Source: Hemerocallis citrina (lineage: Eukaryota; Streptophyta; Magnoliopsida; Asparagales; Asphodelaceae). Taken from it: DNA of 64,000 bases. The stretch's first letter is position 1; each line of letters begins with the position of its first letter. This document shows positions 33,617 through 45,760 of the stretch, piece by piece. Where the stretch lies: assembly GCA_017893485.1 (NCBI GenBank), contig CM030366.1, positions 203,511,455-203,575,454 of the forward strand, written 5' to 3'. A program made the translations under genes and the position numbers. The notes beneath the pieces were generated by a model. The model did not search any database and was not told where the DNA came from. It saw only the letters and a program-made list of their open reading frames with translations.

Positions 33617-36600
33617 CTACTCCTGTGCGCTGTTCCTGGTCCTCTTAGCAGGGTCCTGAGCACCTGCCCAATCATGGATCAGAAGAAAAATTTTATTCAC
33701 TGAGTGAAGAAATCTAAAAGCTTTCTTGCGAAAAATTAAATCATTTCTTTCTAGCCAAAAGTTCCAGATTGAGGCAGCTATTGCTATGTCCCAGGCCATC
33801 TTATCTTCTAGTTTGATGTGCGAATCTCTAATGTGTACCCAAATGTCAGTTGTTGAGTTAGAAACCTGATTACACCCAAAATCCCTACAAATAATTTCCC
33901 ACGTAAGCCGAGCATTTGGACATCGAAAGAGGATGTGGTCTACGTCTTCTACAGGAGCAAGGCACATCTCGCAGTTAACGTCGATATGAGTGATCCTTTT
34001 CTTAAGGTTTGCTTTGGATTGGATCGCATCACTACGAGCTAACCAACAAAAGGCTTTCACTCTGTACGGCACTTTGGCTCCCCAAATAACAGATTGAGCT
34101 TGACATCTCTTTCCTCCGTCATTGATCCATTTGTACATTGATGATACCGTGAATACTTTTGAGTTGTCCCTATCCCAGTATCTTTCATCGCTAAGGCCTT
34201 TAGCTTGTCCCCCTTCTTGAAGGATCCGATAATTCAGCTCTTCCAATTGAACTGTGCTTGCTATTGAAATATTGTTGGAGACTACAAAATTTAGTTTGCC
34301 GTTCTTTCGAATGTCTGCCACTGAGAGGTCTAAGTTTTTTGTCGCTTCCGCTGCTAATGGGAATTGGTTTTGCAGCGTAGTGTTACCACACCATTTGTCT
34401 TTCCAAAATCTGGTATTTTTCCCATTGCCTACTTTGCAGATGGTGTTGGTATGGAAAATGTCCCCTTGTTTAGCTATCCCCTTCCAGATTAGCGATACCT
34501 TTGCAGATGGACCCCTACCTCCGAATCGGAATTTTCGTTTCTTGCGAAAGAGATCGAAGGAATAGCCCCACCATCCTTTGTTCTTGTTGGTGATCTTCCA
34601 CCACCACTTACAGAGCAGAGCTTTGTTCATGTCATGAAGATTTAGAATGCCCAATCCTCCAAATTCCCTTCGCTTGCAGACTCTCCCCCAATTGACCAGG
34701 TGGAATCCTTTGTTCCCCTCACCCGTGCCTTTCCATAGAAATCTTCTACGCAATTTATCTATCCTGTTGATTACCCACTTAGGCAGCTCGTAGATAGACA
34801 TCAGGTACAACGGAATCGCGCTAATAACAGAGTTAAGCAGGATAATCCTTCCGCCTAGTGATAGGAACCTACTCTGCCATCCTGCTAGCTTCCTTTCAAT
34901 CTTTGCGATAACGAAATTCCAATCTTCCTTCAGTAGAGCTCCCGGCTTAATTGGCGTACCCAGGTATTTGATTGGGTAATCGCTGATCTTGCAATCTAAA
35001 ATTTCCAAAATGTCCTTACATGTCGACGATAGCTGGTCGTGGATCGGGATGATACTAGTCTTATTTAAATTCACCTGGAGGCCTGACCAGCCCTAGAAGC
35101 ATGCCAAAACCGTCTTAATGGCCACCGCTTCTTCCACAGTTGCTTTACCAAAAAGAATTGTGTCGTCTGCATATTGCAGGATCGACATTTGCTGTGTGAT
35201 TCCTTTGATCTTAATTCCTTTGATAGTGTTGTTTTCCATAGCTCTTCTTATCATTTCCGCTAATCCGTCTGCCACAATTGCGAAAAGAAGTGATGATAAT
35301 GGGTCCCCCTGCCGAAGGCCTCTTTTACAGACAATCTCTCTACCTTGCCAACCATTCACCTGTACGGTCAATTTTCCGCCGCGAATGCACATTTTCATCC
35401 ATAATCTCCATTTTGTGCCGAACCCTTTAAGCGCTAGAGCTTCCTCCATACAGTCCCATGAAACGGAATCATAAGCTTATTGAAAATCAAGGTTTAGAAT
35501 GAACCCATCCTCTTTAGCTTTGTGACCTCGGAAAACAATTTCGTGGGCCGAGGCTATGCTGTCCATGATCTCCCTGCCACTAATGAATCCGCTCTGCGAT
35601 TGGTCGATGATCTCATTAAGGTGTGGAGCTAATCTTTGTGCCAAGACCTTCGTAATTATTTTGAATGAACCATTCAGCAGGCTAATAGGCCTGAGATCTT
35701 CGTGTGTGATAACCTCGCTTTTCTTAGGGACGAGATCAATCGTAGCATAATTTAACCGCTCCAAGTTAGCTACGCCATCGTAAAGCTCGTGAAATATATT
35801 CAATAAATCATCTTTGATAATTTCCCAGTATGTTTTGAAGAAGAAGATTGGTAGGCCGTCTGGCCCTGGGGCTTTGTCCTGCCTCAGTTTCTTAATAGCC
35901 TCAAACACCTCCGATTCAGAGAATCTCATTTCGATTCCATTGCTCCCATCCAATCTGGAGCCTCTCCACATATCCTGGACCATGACACATCTACTAGCTG
36001 AATTACGACCTAGTTGATCATGAAAATGGCTGTCTAAGTGTTCCTTGATAAGGTCATCGTTCTCCATCCAGACCCCATTAACTGAGATTCCCGTAATGTG
36101 ATTCTCTCTTTTCCTTCCGTTTGCGACCTTGTGAAAATATTTTGTGTTAGCGTCGCCCACTTTAAGCCATTGAATCCTCGATCTCTGTTGCCAGTATAAT
36201 TCCTCCATCTTCCCAATATTCTGTAACTCTTGTCTATTACTGGCGAGCTCGTCTTTCTCACAGTTTAGGAGGTCTCTATTCTCCTGTGCACTTTCCAGGC
36301 TGGTGATTCCGCTCGCAATCACTTCTCTTCTAAGGTTAATGTCGATCATCTTTTGTCTTGCCCAAGTTTTTAATCTCCTACGTAGCCGTCTGGACTTCTC
36401 TACCCAAATGCCTACTGCTGAAGACTGAACTGTGCCATCTTTCCATGATCAAGCGATCACTTGCCTTGTCTCTTCGCAAACGGTCCAAGCTTTCTCAAAT
36501 TTGAATCTGAAATGCTTTTTCCTACCGACAAGACCACAGTCAATCACCAGGGGCAGGTGATCTGAAGTGTATCAGATCGCCAACTTTACCTTCGCAAAGG

Positions 36601-37150
36601 GGTGTGCATCCTCCTACTCGTTAGACACTAAAACTCTATCAAGCTTGGCCAAAATCGGATTGTGCTGCATGTTTGACCAAGTAAATTTTCTGTCTGTCAT
36701 CTCTAATTCCAGCAAGTCTAAATCCTCTATTGTCTGGTTGAAAGAGTCTTGCTCAGCACGTCTGTGACTCTTGCCTTTATGCTCGTCCTGGAATCTAGTG
36801 ATATTAAAATCTCCGCCGACAATCCAAGGACCGTCCCATTTGTTTCTGATATATCTAAGTTCCGACCACAATTGTAGGCGTAATCTGCTATCGTATGGAC
36901 CGTAGACACTAGTCACCGTCTACGTCCAATCGTCATGTCTACGTCTAATTCTAATCGAGACCGAGAACTCTCCGATATAATCTTCGACGATCTCGAAGAA
37001 ACTAGACCTTGCCCCAACGGCTATACCCCCAGAAAACCCCTAGCTGGCTTAAATCTCGAGTGGAAATCTGACATCCCTCTAAGGGAAGTGAAATCCTCCT
37101 CTATTGAAGTTTCTATTCTAGTTTCTTGGAACCCACAAATGTCAGGGTGA
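33617..37150 (-). pseudogene. LINE ORF2, nearly intact frame with a few stops
   Basis: One frame carries most of ORF2 from the endonuclease (GGDFNITRF near 36790, TWSNM near 36680) through RT (PGPDGLPIFFF, QSGFISGR, GLRQGDPLSS, QYADD near 35185) to zf-RVT (CEMCLAPVEDVDHILFRC near 33940), ending at 33617. In-frame stops include TAA at 35477-35479, where a Lys of the QKAYDSV motif is expected, and TAG at 35093-35095. A few more occur between 36350 and 36620. The uninterrupted 485-codon C-terminal part shows this copy is much younger than its neighbours. Confidence 0.85.
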
Positions 37151-37286
37151 ATCTTGCTAAGGGTTACTCCGATAGCTCTTTTTTTATTTTTTGGCGCATC
37201 CCTCTAACATTCTAAAACATGTATACCATAAAAAACCGTAGTAAACTCTAAGTACTGAACCCCCTCCTCTGCTAAGGGACCCCGGC

Positions 37287-37591
37287 TTAATTAGAAATTA
37301 TTTTGGTATCCACTCTAATGATTGCAACATTAGATAACTGTTCATTCCTAGTTGAACCCATGGCTAGACCGTACATGCTAGCGAAGTAAATGAGAGATTC
37401 ATCTGATAAAGAATTAAGAACGGAGCAATTAAGTTTAGATGTACCTTCGCCTGTCGCATTCTCCTCTGTCTGTATGTTACCCCTATAAGACCATCCCTCC
37501 TGACCGTTGTTCTGACTGTCCAAGCTAACCAACTGTCTTTTCCCTTTTCTCCTATATTCTGTGATTTTTCTAGTAGAAGAGCTTCCAACAC
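37287..37591 (-). pseudogene. LINE ORF1 C-terminal fragment
   Basis: The frame ends with an SNxxSLxYFASMYGLxMGS motif that matches, by eye, the end of ORF1 in the 19.2-kb LINE (SLLYYASLFGLDTGS). It marks where the copy's 5' truncation left part of ORF1. Confidence 0.6.
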
Positions 37592-37708
37592 TGCCTCTAA
37601 CTTCTTTTTCGTCGCCCTCCGTTTCTGTGACTGAGATGAGATTATCCTCTCGGATACCGTCTAGGCTAATAGGCCTGATTATCCTCTGACTCCGTTTCTG
37701 CTAAAGTT

Positions 37709-37955
37709 GATTGAGGTTTTTTGACAATAATAAGAAAGATGCATAATGCTTTTTGAACCAACTTGCAAAGATGAATATGGTTATCTAATACAAGCAGAAA
37801 AGTTGGATGTAATTTTTTTAAAAATATACTTCAGATGGACTTTTTGCAACCATACTTAAGTGGTTTCAGGGGGAAAAAAAATAGTGGGTTTTTTTTGCAT
37901 AAAGGATGATAGTTCAAGGTTGTTTTTTTTTTTTTTTTCCTTTCAAATTTAGCCT
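37709..37955. other. intergenic, AT-rich
   Basis: Poly-T and AT-rich sequence between the LINE duplication and the hAT duplication. Nothing else is seen. Confidence 0.5.
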
Positions 37956-38486
37956 TTTTTATTTAGGAGTGGCCAATCATACCGAAATGAACCAACCGAC
38001 CGGTTTTCCAACCGAACCAATCGATTCGGTACCGAAAAAATCGGTTACCAAAAGTATGGTATGGTACAACCGTACCAAGTTCTAAAATCCGGTTCTAAGT
38101 ATGGTATGGTTCAGTCGGCATTTTACGTACAGTACCGAATAAACTCTCCATCTTCTCCAAAATCTGCTAATATCACCAACCCCAAAAAAATGCAAGTGTT
38201 GAGAGACCATAGTTCACTGTACCGACAAAGAATGCAGTTAGGCGTATGAAACAGTAAAAAAGTAGTAAAAACCAGAGTGAGTAGGGTGAGTAGGCTAATT
38301 ACTATCTGTATATTACATAAGATAAACATACAATCCTACTACTGAATACTGATAGTATTTGATAGTGATTGGAGATATCCTAGAAACTAGGGACAAAGAT
38401 CATCAATTAAGCAGAAGTACAGACACAAAATAGGGCGAAGTAACTCAGTAAGTACTTATCTAGTCAGATACTAGGATACAGATTTA

Positions 38487-38763
38487 TCTCTACTATTATA
38501 ATGGGAGAAGGGGTTAGTGTAATTTGTCAACATTTTTTTTTTTTTTGGTCATTTTGTCATTTTATCAAACACGTGCAGCGCACGTGTTGACTTTTTTTCC
38601 TTTTCATTTTCCTCTTTTTTCCTTTTTTTTTCCTTTTCAATCCCCTCCACGTGCACCGCACGTGCATTGTAGTTTTTTTTTCCTTTTCATTCCCCTCCAC
38701 GTGCATTATAGTTTTTTTTCCTTTTCATTCTTCTCTACGTGCATCGCACGTGCATGATACTAG
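38487..38763 (+). mobile_element. short Helitron-like element
   Basis: It starts TCTCTACTATTATAATGGG, has GC-rich palindromic ACGTGCATCGCACGTGCA just before the end, and finishes CTAG. It is inserted between A (38486) and T (38764), as Helitrons are. The interior is T-rich with repeats of TTTTCATTCCCCTCCACGTGCA type. At 277 bp it has no coding capacity. Confidence 0.6.
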
Positions 38764-39395
38764 TGTAACTAACCGGAAAAACAAAAAAGATTCTTGTGAC
38801 TAGCTATATATTACGTAGTTTCTAGTTTCTCTCAGTTTCTAGTTTCTCTCGAGCTAGCACAAACTGTGCATGTTTATTTTTTTAAAAAATCATTGGTGTA
38901 GCACATGGAAACAGTAAGATAGCACATTATGATATCCCTATTAAGAATCTGATAGGAATTAGAGAGATGTTAACAACTGAGGGACACAAATTATCGAAGT
39001 ATGGGAGAAAATAAAGTGGAAGTACATGTAAATGTCAGTAAATTTTAAGCTATGATAGACTAACAGAAAGGCACTAGAAAAATTCTAAGAATGTCCAACA
39101 TCTGCATGTCTTCTAGTATATATGCCACTCATTGTATATTATTCAGTATATTACAGTTACACTAATCTATATAATAATATATCATATTTTTCATTATACC
39201 AAATAAGACGCATACCAAAAGTGTAATTATGACATTAATATTGTGCATACCAAAAGGTGTATTTATGATATTAATATTGCCTCTCAATGAAAGCCTAACA
39301 ATGAAAAGAGTTATCCTGTACCACCAATTCTAAGCTCTGTTGGTTCATAAAACCAGTATTCTGGTATCTGCAGTTCAAAGTAATATGTATATATA

Positions 39396-42300
39396 TGTAC
39401 CCTTATTTTTTTTTGATGAACCGAATAGGGTCCTAACGACCCCAGTCAAGAGAATATTATTATATCAAAGCAATAAACCGTCATATACACACAATTTTAC
39501 AAGCTGTAAAATGAACACAACCAACATATAAGAAAGAGCAGCACTAAACAAAGCTAACAACGATAAAGCAAAGGAAGCAACATAGAGAAACTAAAATGCC
39601 AGAAGCGGAGAAGTGCCCCAGTCCTAGACAAATGAGCTGAACTCCCATCGAGCATCACGTCCTCAAGAACTGAATCCCGGAACGATCCTGCATCCCCTGA
39701 CCTGATGGAGCATTCCGGTAGCCCAAAGATGGGGGGGCAGCGCAGAAGACTAAACTCCAGCAGCTGGAAAAGAGCCTGATCATGCAAGACAAGACAATCA
39801 AAGCAGAGCAACATCCATACAAAAAACATCCCCAATGGGCCATCGAAGCACAGCAGAGATATAGGGGCAGCAGGAGCAATACAGAAGCAGAGCACTCAAA
39901 CAAAAAAGATCGATAGAATATGTTGTCGAGCAAGTAAATGCAGAGCAGGAAAAGTAACTAAATGCAGTGATCATTCCATCTAGAGTGGAACAAAGAAAGC
40001 TAATAGCACACACCCAACAAACATAACAAGAGAAGCCCAGAAAATTAGCAAAGCAACCAAATCTAAGTCGCACAAAAGATAAGAACCTGGAGAGGATACA
40101 CACATCAGATATAAAACCATACATTTAAAGTGAGAACAAAGATTAGGCTTCCATAAAAACACCCACAAACTGATGATAGAAAGCTACAGTAACCACAAAA
40201 GAACTTCATAACTTAACATAGTTAGAAAGGAAATAGAACCGAAGTCAGAGCAAGCAAGCACCAGTTGCTAAGGCTCACAAAAGGAGTACCCAACAAGTCG
40301 CAAAAATCACCGGGAGTGATCAAAAACTTATCTGGCTTCTGCTCATTAAAGCAGGATTCAAGTCTGCAAAATAGCAAGGGAAAGGAGAAGATAAGAATAA
40401 ACACAAATAACAAGAAAGAGCAGGCGAGCTATAAACTTTGAAGAGTACTAAGACAATTGAAAGCTTCTACTAATATTTGATAAGCAGGAACACTTAAATC
40501 AGCAGATTTCAACTTCGTCGACCACAAGTTGAAAAGAAACAACAAATCATCAATCATAGAGAGCCTAGAGTGTCTGCGATTCTGAAATAAGATGGCATTC
40601 CTCTCTTTCCAAATAATCCATAAAATGATGTGAATCGTCAGCATCCAGACTTTACGGAACTGAGGGTTCGAAGGCTTAGAATTCCAAACAGAGGATAAAT
40701 CCGGGGGAATAGCACCTGTGCCCCAAGCCAACAAACTTATCTTCCACAACGGAAGGACGCTAGCGCATTGAGTAAAAAGATGATCCGCATCTTCAGGATG
40801 TTGGGTGCACAGAGCACAAAGTTGACCCCAAGCTAGATTCCTTTTGTTAAGGATATCGACCGTGGGTAACTTATAATTAAAAGCAAGCCAAGAGTTGATA
40901 ATCACTTTTAGAGGCGCTGAAATATCCCAGAAATATTTAGCTACTGGAGATCTAATACCTTTAGAGTTAAGGAATTTATAAAAGGATTTATCAGAAAACG
41001 AACCCGAGGTTGACCACCGCCAACCGATGCCTTCTGAAGATTTCCAATCGAAATTATTTAGTAAAAAGATGAGCTCATCAAAGGCCTCAGCCAGCGGTTG
41101 GGGAAGATCAATCAAGAAGGGAATAAACCAGAAACGGTGATTGTCGATAAGGACAAAAGAATCCTCTATAGACGCCAACGGGAAAACCGCCAAATTAAAG
41201 AGAGAGGGGAAGGCCGTGGCTAACGAGGTGTTCCCAATCCAAAGATCAGACCAAAATTTAGCTCTAGACCCATCATGGCAGATACGGTAAATACCGTATT
41301 GAAAAGCGGACGCTGCCTTCCAAATACCCTTCCAAAAAGGGGAAGCATTGCGGCAAGTGGACTCGGGAAATTCCCACCATTGGATGTTGTTGGAGCGATA
41401 ACCTCTAACAATCCTAATCCAAGACAAGTGATCATGATTATGGAATTTCCACAACCATTTACCTAAAAGCGCAATGTTGTGATCGCGAATATTCAAAACC
41501 CCGAGTCCCCCTTCCTCTTTGGAGGAGCAGATCAGTTTCCACTGACAAAGATGGGACCCTGGTTTAAAGGAAGAGGAACCGTTCCAAAAAAAGTTACTAC
41601 GAATCTGATCAATCCTTTTGATCACCCAGGAAGGTAAATAGAAGAAAGACATAAGATAAAGAGGCATGGCTGAAATCACAGAATTAATAAGAGTCAGTCT
41701 ACCAGCTCTAGACAGGAGCTTACTGGACCAAACATTAAGTCTAGACTCAACCCTGTCTACCAAAGGAAGCCAATCCGATCTATGAAGCTTACCCCAGCGA
41801 AGTGGGACGCCCAGATAAGTAATAGGGAAGGAGGCTACTGGGCAATTAAAAAGTTGGAAACTTCCTCTTGGCGATTGGGAGATCCACCTAACCAGAGCAC
41901 GAAAGATTTTTGAAAATTAATCGATAAACCAGAAGCCATCTCAAAACAGTAGAGGAGAAGCTTGAGATTACGAAGAGAGTGAGAATTAGGTTTGGTGAAG
42001 ATAATCGTGTCATCCGCATATTGAAGGTTGAGCACTCCCTCAAAGGATGGGGAGCTTCCCAAACCTTCAATCATGTTAAGATTCTAATCGTTCCTGAGAA
42101 GTCTGCTAAAAACGTCCGCGACAAGGGAGAAAAGGAGAGAAGATAGGGGATCTCCTTGGCGGAGACCGCATCTGAGTTTGAATTTATGACCTTCCGTCCC
42201 ATTGATAAAAATTGATGATGTGCCTGAGAATAAACTAGATTTGATCCAAGCAATCCATTTTGGGCCGAATCCACGAAAGATTAAAATGTCTAATAGGAAG

Positions 42301-43022
42301 TCCCAATTAACATTGTCGTAAGCTTTTTGGAAATCAAGCTTAAGGAGGATGCCCTCCTCATGAGTTCTATGACAATGGAAAATAATTTCCTGAGCCGAGG
42401 CTACACTATCCAGGATAAAACGATCTTTTATAAATCCCGACTGAGCCGAGTCTATCATCGGAGAAATGATAGCACTCAATCTGGAAGAAAGAACTTTCAT
42501 AATGATTTTGAAAGAAGTGTTGATAAGACTGATAGGTCTGAACTCAGAGACTAGGTGAGCTCCAATGAACTTAGGAATAAGAACTATGTGAGCATAATTG
42601 ATACGGTCAAAAGAAAATGACCCTTGATGAAGGTCCTGAAATATTTTGAGAAGGTCTACCTTAAGCAGGTCCCAAAATTTTTGGAAAAAAAAAGCTGGAA
42701 AACCGTCGGGCCCTGGAGCCGAATCGCTTTTTAAGGCAAATACGGCCGATTTGATCTCTTCGAGAGAGAAAGGGGCTTCTAAGGAAGAAAGATCATGCTG
42801 TTGGAGACCATAAAGTTGGACCCAATCAAGTTCGATCAAACGATTCTTCTTAGTTCCAATAAGATGCTTATAGAAAGAAAGAAATTCTCGATGAATGGAT
42901 TCATCAGAAAACAGGTCTACTCCCTGAGCAGAGATAGAAGAGATGCGGTTGCAACGTTGTCTATGGGAAGCAAAGTTATGAAAAAACGCAGTATTAGCAT
43001 CACCTTCCTGTACCCTTATTTT
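39396..43022 (-). mobile_element. 5'-truncated LINE nested in the hAT
   Basis: TGTACCCTTATTTT at 39396-39409 recurs at 43009-43022. A T run (39406-39415) is the minus-strand poly-A tail. The 5' end falls in ORF2 before RT, so ORF1 and the endonuclease are missing. About 1 kb of 3' UTR (39416-40428) follows ORF2. A stem GGGTC GTTAG GACCC lies just before the tail. Confidence 0.85.
40429..42839 (-). pseudogene. LINE ORF2 fragment: reverse transcriptase and zf-RVT
   Basis: 42839-42084 encodes RT motifs PGPDGFPAFFF, QSGFIKDR, LDFQKAYDNVNW and GLRQGDPLSS. After a shift near 42080, 42074-41835 holds LQYADDTIIF. 41763-40429 holds the thumb and C-terminal zinc domain (CALCTQHPEDADHLFTQC). It is a different family from the LINEs at 19.2 and 33.2 kb. 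It cannot be active without its 5' half. Confidence 0.85.
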
Positions 43023-43435
43023 CAGTTTACGACTATTTTGACAAATTATGTTGTCAGACGAACAAGGACTACTGGGCTACTGATGTTATCCTTTTGCGAC
43101 TTTTATAAAGTTTATGCTTATGCTACTGTTCCTTGCTTGCCTTTGGAATGAAAATGGATTTGTAGTCTATTCTGTTTTCGTTTCGGTAGTTGTGTGATAT
43201 TGTTAACTTATTATTTTTATTGGTACTGATATTTGTTATGGTATTTGTTGGTCATATTTGGTATAACACCAATACCGAACCGTACCAACCGAAGTAGACG
43301 GTATACCAAAGTTTCGGTATACCGAACTTTTTGGTTGGAAACGGTTCGCATATTTTCAAACCGAACTAGTTTGGTATGGTAATGGTACAATGTCAAAAGG
43401 TCCGGTACCGTACTGAGCCCACCCCTATTTTTATT

Positions 43436-44020
43436 ATTAAGTAATGTGCTACCGTTTCTTTTTTCTTATTGCACTTCCTATATATATTTTCATGAGTTTA
43501 CAGTTATCCAGCCAGAGAAACATTACTGCAATAAATATGCATAAAAAACCGGTGTCGCTTCTTTTTTTCATCATCTCTTTTCCTTTTCCTAGTTTTGCTA
43601 TATATTTCTCTCTCGGCCATATGAACACCTGTTGCTATACATTTCAAATGCTTTTGCATCTGGTCACAACCTTAAAAAATATCCGGACACAACTAATGAT
43701 TCATCTTGGGCCTCTGCACTGTGCAAGTTCAGGATTAACTAAAATATCAGTGGACCCCCATACAGTTTAACAAATCCAAAAGGTTAACTGCTGCAGATGA
43801 ATTGACCCCATACTCATAATATTCATTACAAACGTCATCCTTTCTGATTGATGTATTTTTCTGTTCTTGCACAAGGAAAATACTCTGCTAATTTTCCTTT
43901 TTCCTGCTAACACCAGTTATATACATCACCATATTCCATAGGTGCAACCCATAGAAAATACTTGTGTTCACCATTAAATGTGTAATTAACACGAAAGTAG
44001 TGATAAATTATTACACTTAC
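43436..44020. other. intergenic, no gene seen
   Basis: AT-rich sequence. Open frames are compositional and no element ends were found. Confidence 0.5.
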
Positions 44021-44083
44021 CAATGCGGTTTTGACGTGGGTAAGAGGTCTGATCAATCTCAATAGTATCGGCCGCAACCACCA
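44021..44083 (-). CDS. candidate internal exon, unidentified gene
   Basis: 63 bases on the minus strand lie between CATTTTTAAAG and a strong donor GTAAGT, reading VVAADTIEIDQTSYPRQNRIG. Its phase (two bases, then codons) fits a donor GTACAG inside the exon-like segment at 44912-44824, giving a joined reading through SFEGVD. I do not recognise the protein. Confidence 0.3.
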
Positions 44084-44195
44084 CTTTAAAAATGCATCAG
44101 CACCATAAGCTTAACTGAACTTGAGTTCAACAAGATATTATGAACATGAAAAAGTAAAGAGTACATCTCCAAAAACATGCACAGAATAAACCTAA

Positions 44196-44776
44196 GAGCA
44201 TCCACAGTCGTTCAATGGAAAAAATGGCAAAATGCATATTTTAGCAATGCATTTCTTCGAAATGCTGCAGTCGTTGAAAGGTAAAAAATGCATAAATTTA
44301 TTTAAAAAGTAACAGACGAAACATGATGTTTCATCTGTTAATAAAAAAATAATTTATACAGGCCGAAAGTTAAAAAATATTAATAAAAAATACGGAACGA
44401 AACATGATGTTTCGTCCCAAAGGAAATTAAAAAAAATAAATAAATAAATAAAAGGAATGGGACGAAACATGATGTTTATTCCCACATGAGAATAAACTTC
44501 ATGTTTATTCCCACATTTTTTATTTGGTTTTTATATATTTTTTTAATTCGGACGAAACATCATGTTTCGTCTGATCAATTAAAAATATAATTAAATAATC
44601 CAGACGAAACATGATGTTTCGTCAGCTATAATATGCATTTTGCTATTTCGAATGCTATTTCTCCCTTTCTACTGTACACAGATTGCTAAAAAATGGCAAA
44701 ATACATCACGACTGTGTGCGCTACAGTACCAAAAAAATGGCAAAAATGGCAAATAAGCAAACGACTGTGGATGCTC
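44196..44776. mobile_element. PIF/Harbinger-type (Tourist-like) MITE with five palindromes
   Basis: The 17-bp inverted ends GAGCATCCACAGTCGTT are flanked by TAA (44193-44195 and 44777-44779), the duplication typical of PIF/Harbinger. The 581-bp interior contains five copies of a palindrome around ACGAAACATGATGTTTCGT (near 44312, 44398, 44461, 44550 and 44604), one diverged. No coding sequence. Confidence 0.78.
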
Positions 44777-44823
44777 TAATGATAGTAAATCCTGGAGGAT
44801 AAATGCCCTCCTCACTTTCCGAA

Positions 44824-44912
44824 TCAAACAAATAATGTAGGGAATTTGTAAACTGTACCATCTACTCCCTCAAAACTCTGATGCGAAACATCTAACTGAA
44901 CGGAAGACCCCA
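44824..44912 (-). CDS. candidate exon, unidentified gene
   Basis: After GCATCATTCCAG on the minus strand the frame reads GSSVQLDVSHQSFEGVDG and reaches TGA at 44826-44824. A donor-like GTACAG before the stop would splice in phase to 44083-44021. It looks protein-coding by composition, but no family was recognised. Confidence 0.3.
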
Positions 44913-45224
44913 CTGGAATGATGCAGAATAGATAAATATATACAATGAAGGGTATAAGTAATATGTCAGTAACATGTTCAAAAGGATGGTTCAACCAAAT
45001 TGCAGAGGGCATAAGAGCAAGGAGAGGTCTATCCTCAATTAAAAGGAAGTGAAAAAATTGAAGAAAATTAATTTTTTTTCTAAATAAATAAATTAAAACC
45101 TGCCACAAAATTGAACAGGCAAACTAGTGAAGCACATTTACTTCTGTTTGCATGTATAGACCTAAATGAAGATGCTCTCTTTAGTAGTTGAAAACAGTGA
45201 GCATTTCCCACAGTAATTGGTCAG

Positions 45225-45760
45225 CTGTATAACCCTTCCAAACCAATGACATACATACTGGCACCAGGAAGACAACATGTTGAATCAATCATACATCGAT
45301 CAAAACGCATGGAAAAATTTTGCATCCTTACCTGCAAACAATTTTTTTTTTTCCGTGTATCCTTACCTACACGGAGTATGAGTGTACAGACGAGAGGGAG
45401 GGGAGGCCTTGTTACAGTGGAGCTTGCTCGAAACCTGAAATCAATGAAAAACAATTAAGTTGTAAAAAAGATGAATAAGTTAAATTAAAACAAAATAAAA
45501 ACAAACCAGGGAAAGCAGCAAGCCGTTGCAAGAGAAGAATAAGACTCGTACTGTTTTAAGACTGCTGTATATGCCAATATGTATGAGAACATTTTCAAAA
45601 CTGATATTGTTATTCCTTCGAAACTAAACAACTCACTCTCAATCTCTAATGATCAATAACGGACAGGCAGACAGTGTTACCTAAAACCAGAGTCTCAGTG
45701 GACAGCCCAAAATAAGAATCACCTTTCCCTTATTCTCTTCAACCTGCACAAAAGAATCAC
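45225..45760 (-). other. exon-like segments, unidentified or decayed gene
   Basis: Three segments have splice-like borders on the minus strand. Near 45756-45690 the reading is GDSYFGLSTETLVLG before GTAACA. Near 45433-45365 it is RASSTVTRPPLPLVCTLILR after TTTCAG. Near 45333-45225 it is MRFDRCMIDSTCCLPGASM after TTGCAG. The spacer between the last two is only about 34 bases, too short for a plant intron, and shows a local duplication of TAAGGAT. They may belong with the exon-like segments at 44912-44824 and 44083-44021 in one gene or pseudogene. Confidence 0.25.

Larger units (their letters stand above)
33197..37708 (-). mobile_element. 5'-truncated, relatively young L1-type LINE
   Basis: TTTCTGCTGAAGTT (33197-33210) and TTTCTGCTAAAGTT (37695-37708) form a 14-bp target duplication with one mismatch. 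A T run at 33209-33225 is the poly-A tail of a minus-strand element. It starts within the end of ORF1, matching the ORF1 end of the 19.2-kb LINE, so about 2 kb of the 5' part is missing. A palindrome GATGACGAGCGTCATC sits just before the tail, at the same place as in its relative. Confidence 0.85.
37956..43435. mobile_element. non-autonomous hAT element, enlarged by nested insertions
   Basis: A perfect 8-bp duplication TTTTTATT (37956-37963 and 43428-43435) flanks inverted ends TAGGAGTGGCC ... GGCTC/CCCACCCCTA, typical of hAT. Subterminal sequence on both sides is full of GGTACCG, GGTATGGT and AACCGAA words in opposite orientation. Without the nested LINE the element is about 1.85 kb and has no transposase. 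It also carries a Helitron-like insertion at 38487-38763. Confidence 0.8.

Noticed and set aside
39554..40413. Hydrophobic minus-strand frames suggesting membrane proteins
   Set aside because: They lie in the 3' UTR of a LINE, overlap each other in different frames and have no family features.
43260..43430. Separate MITE with GGTACCG words
   Set aside because: It is the right end of the hAT whose left end is at 37964. The matching 8-bp duplication joins them.
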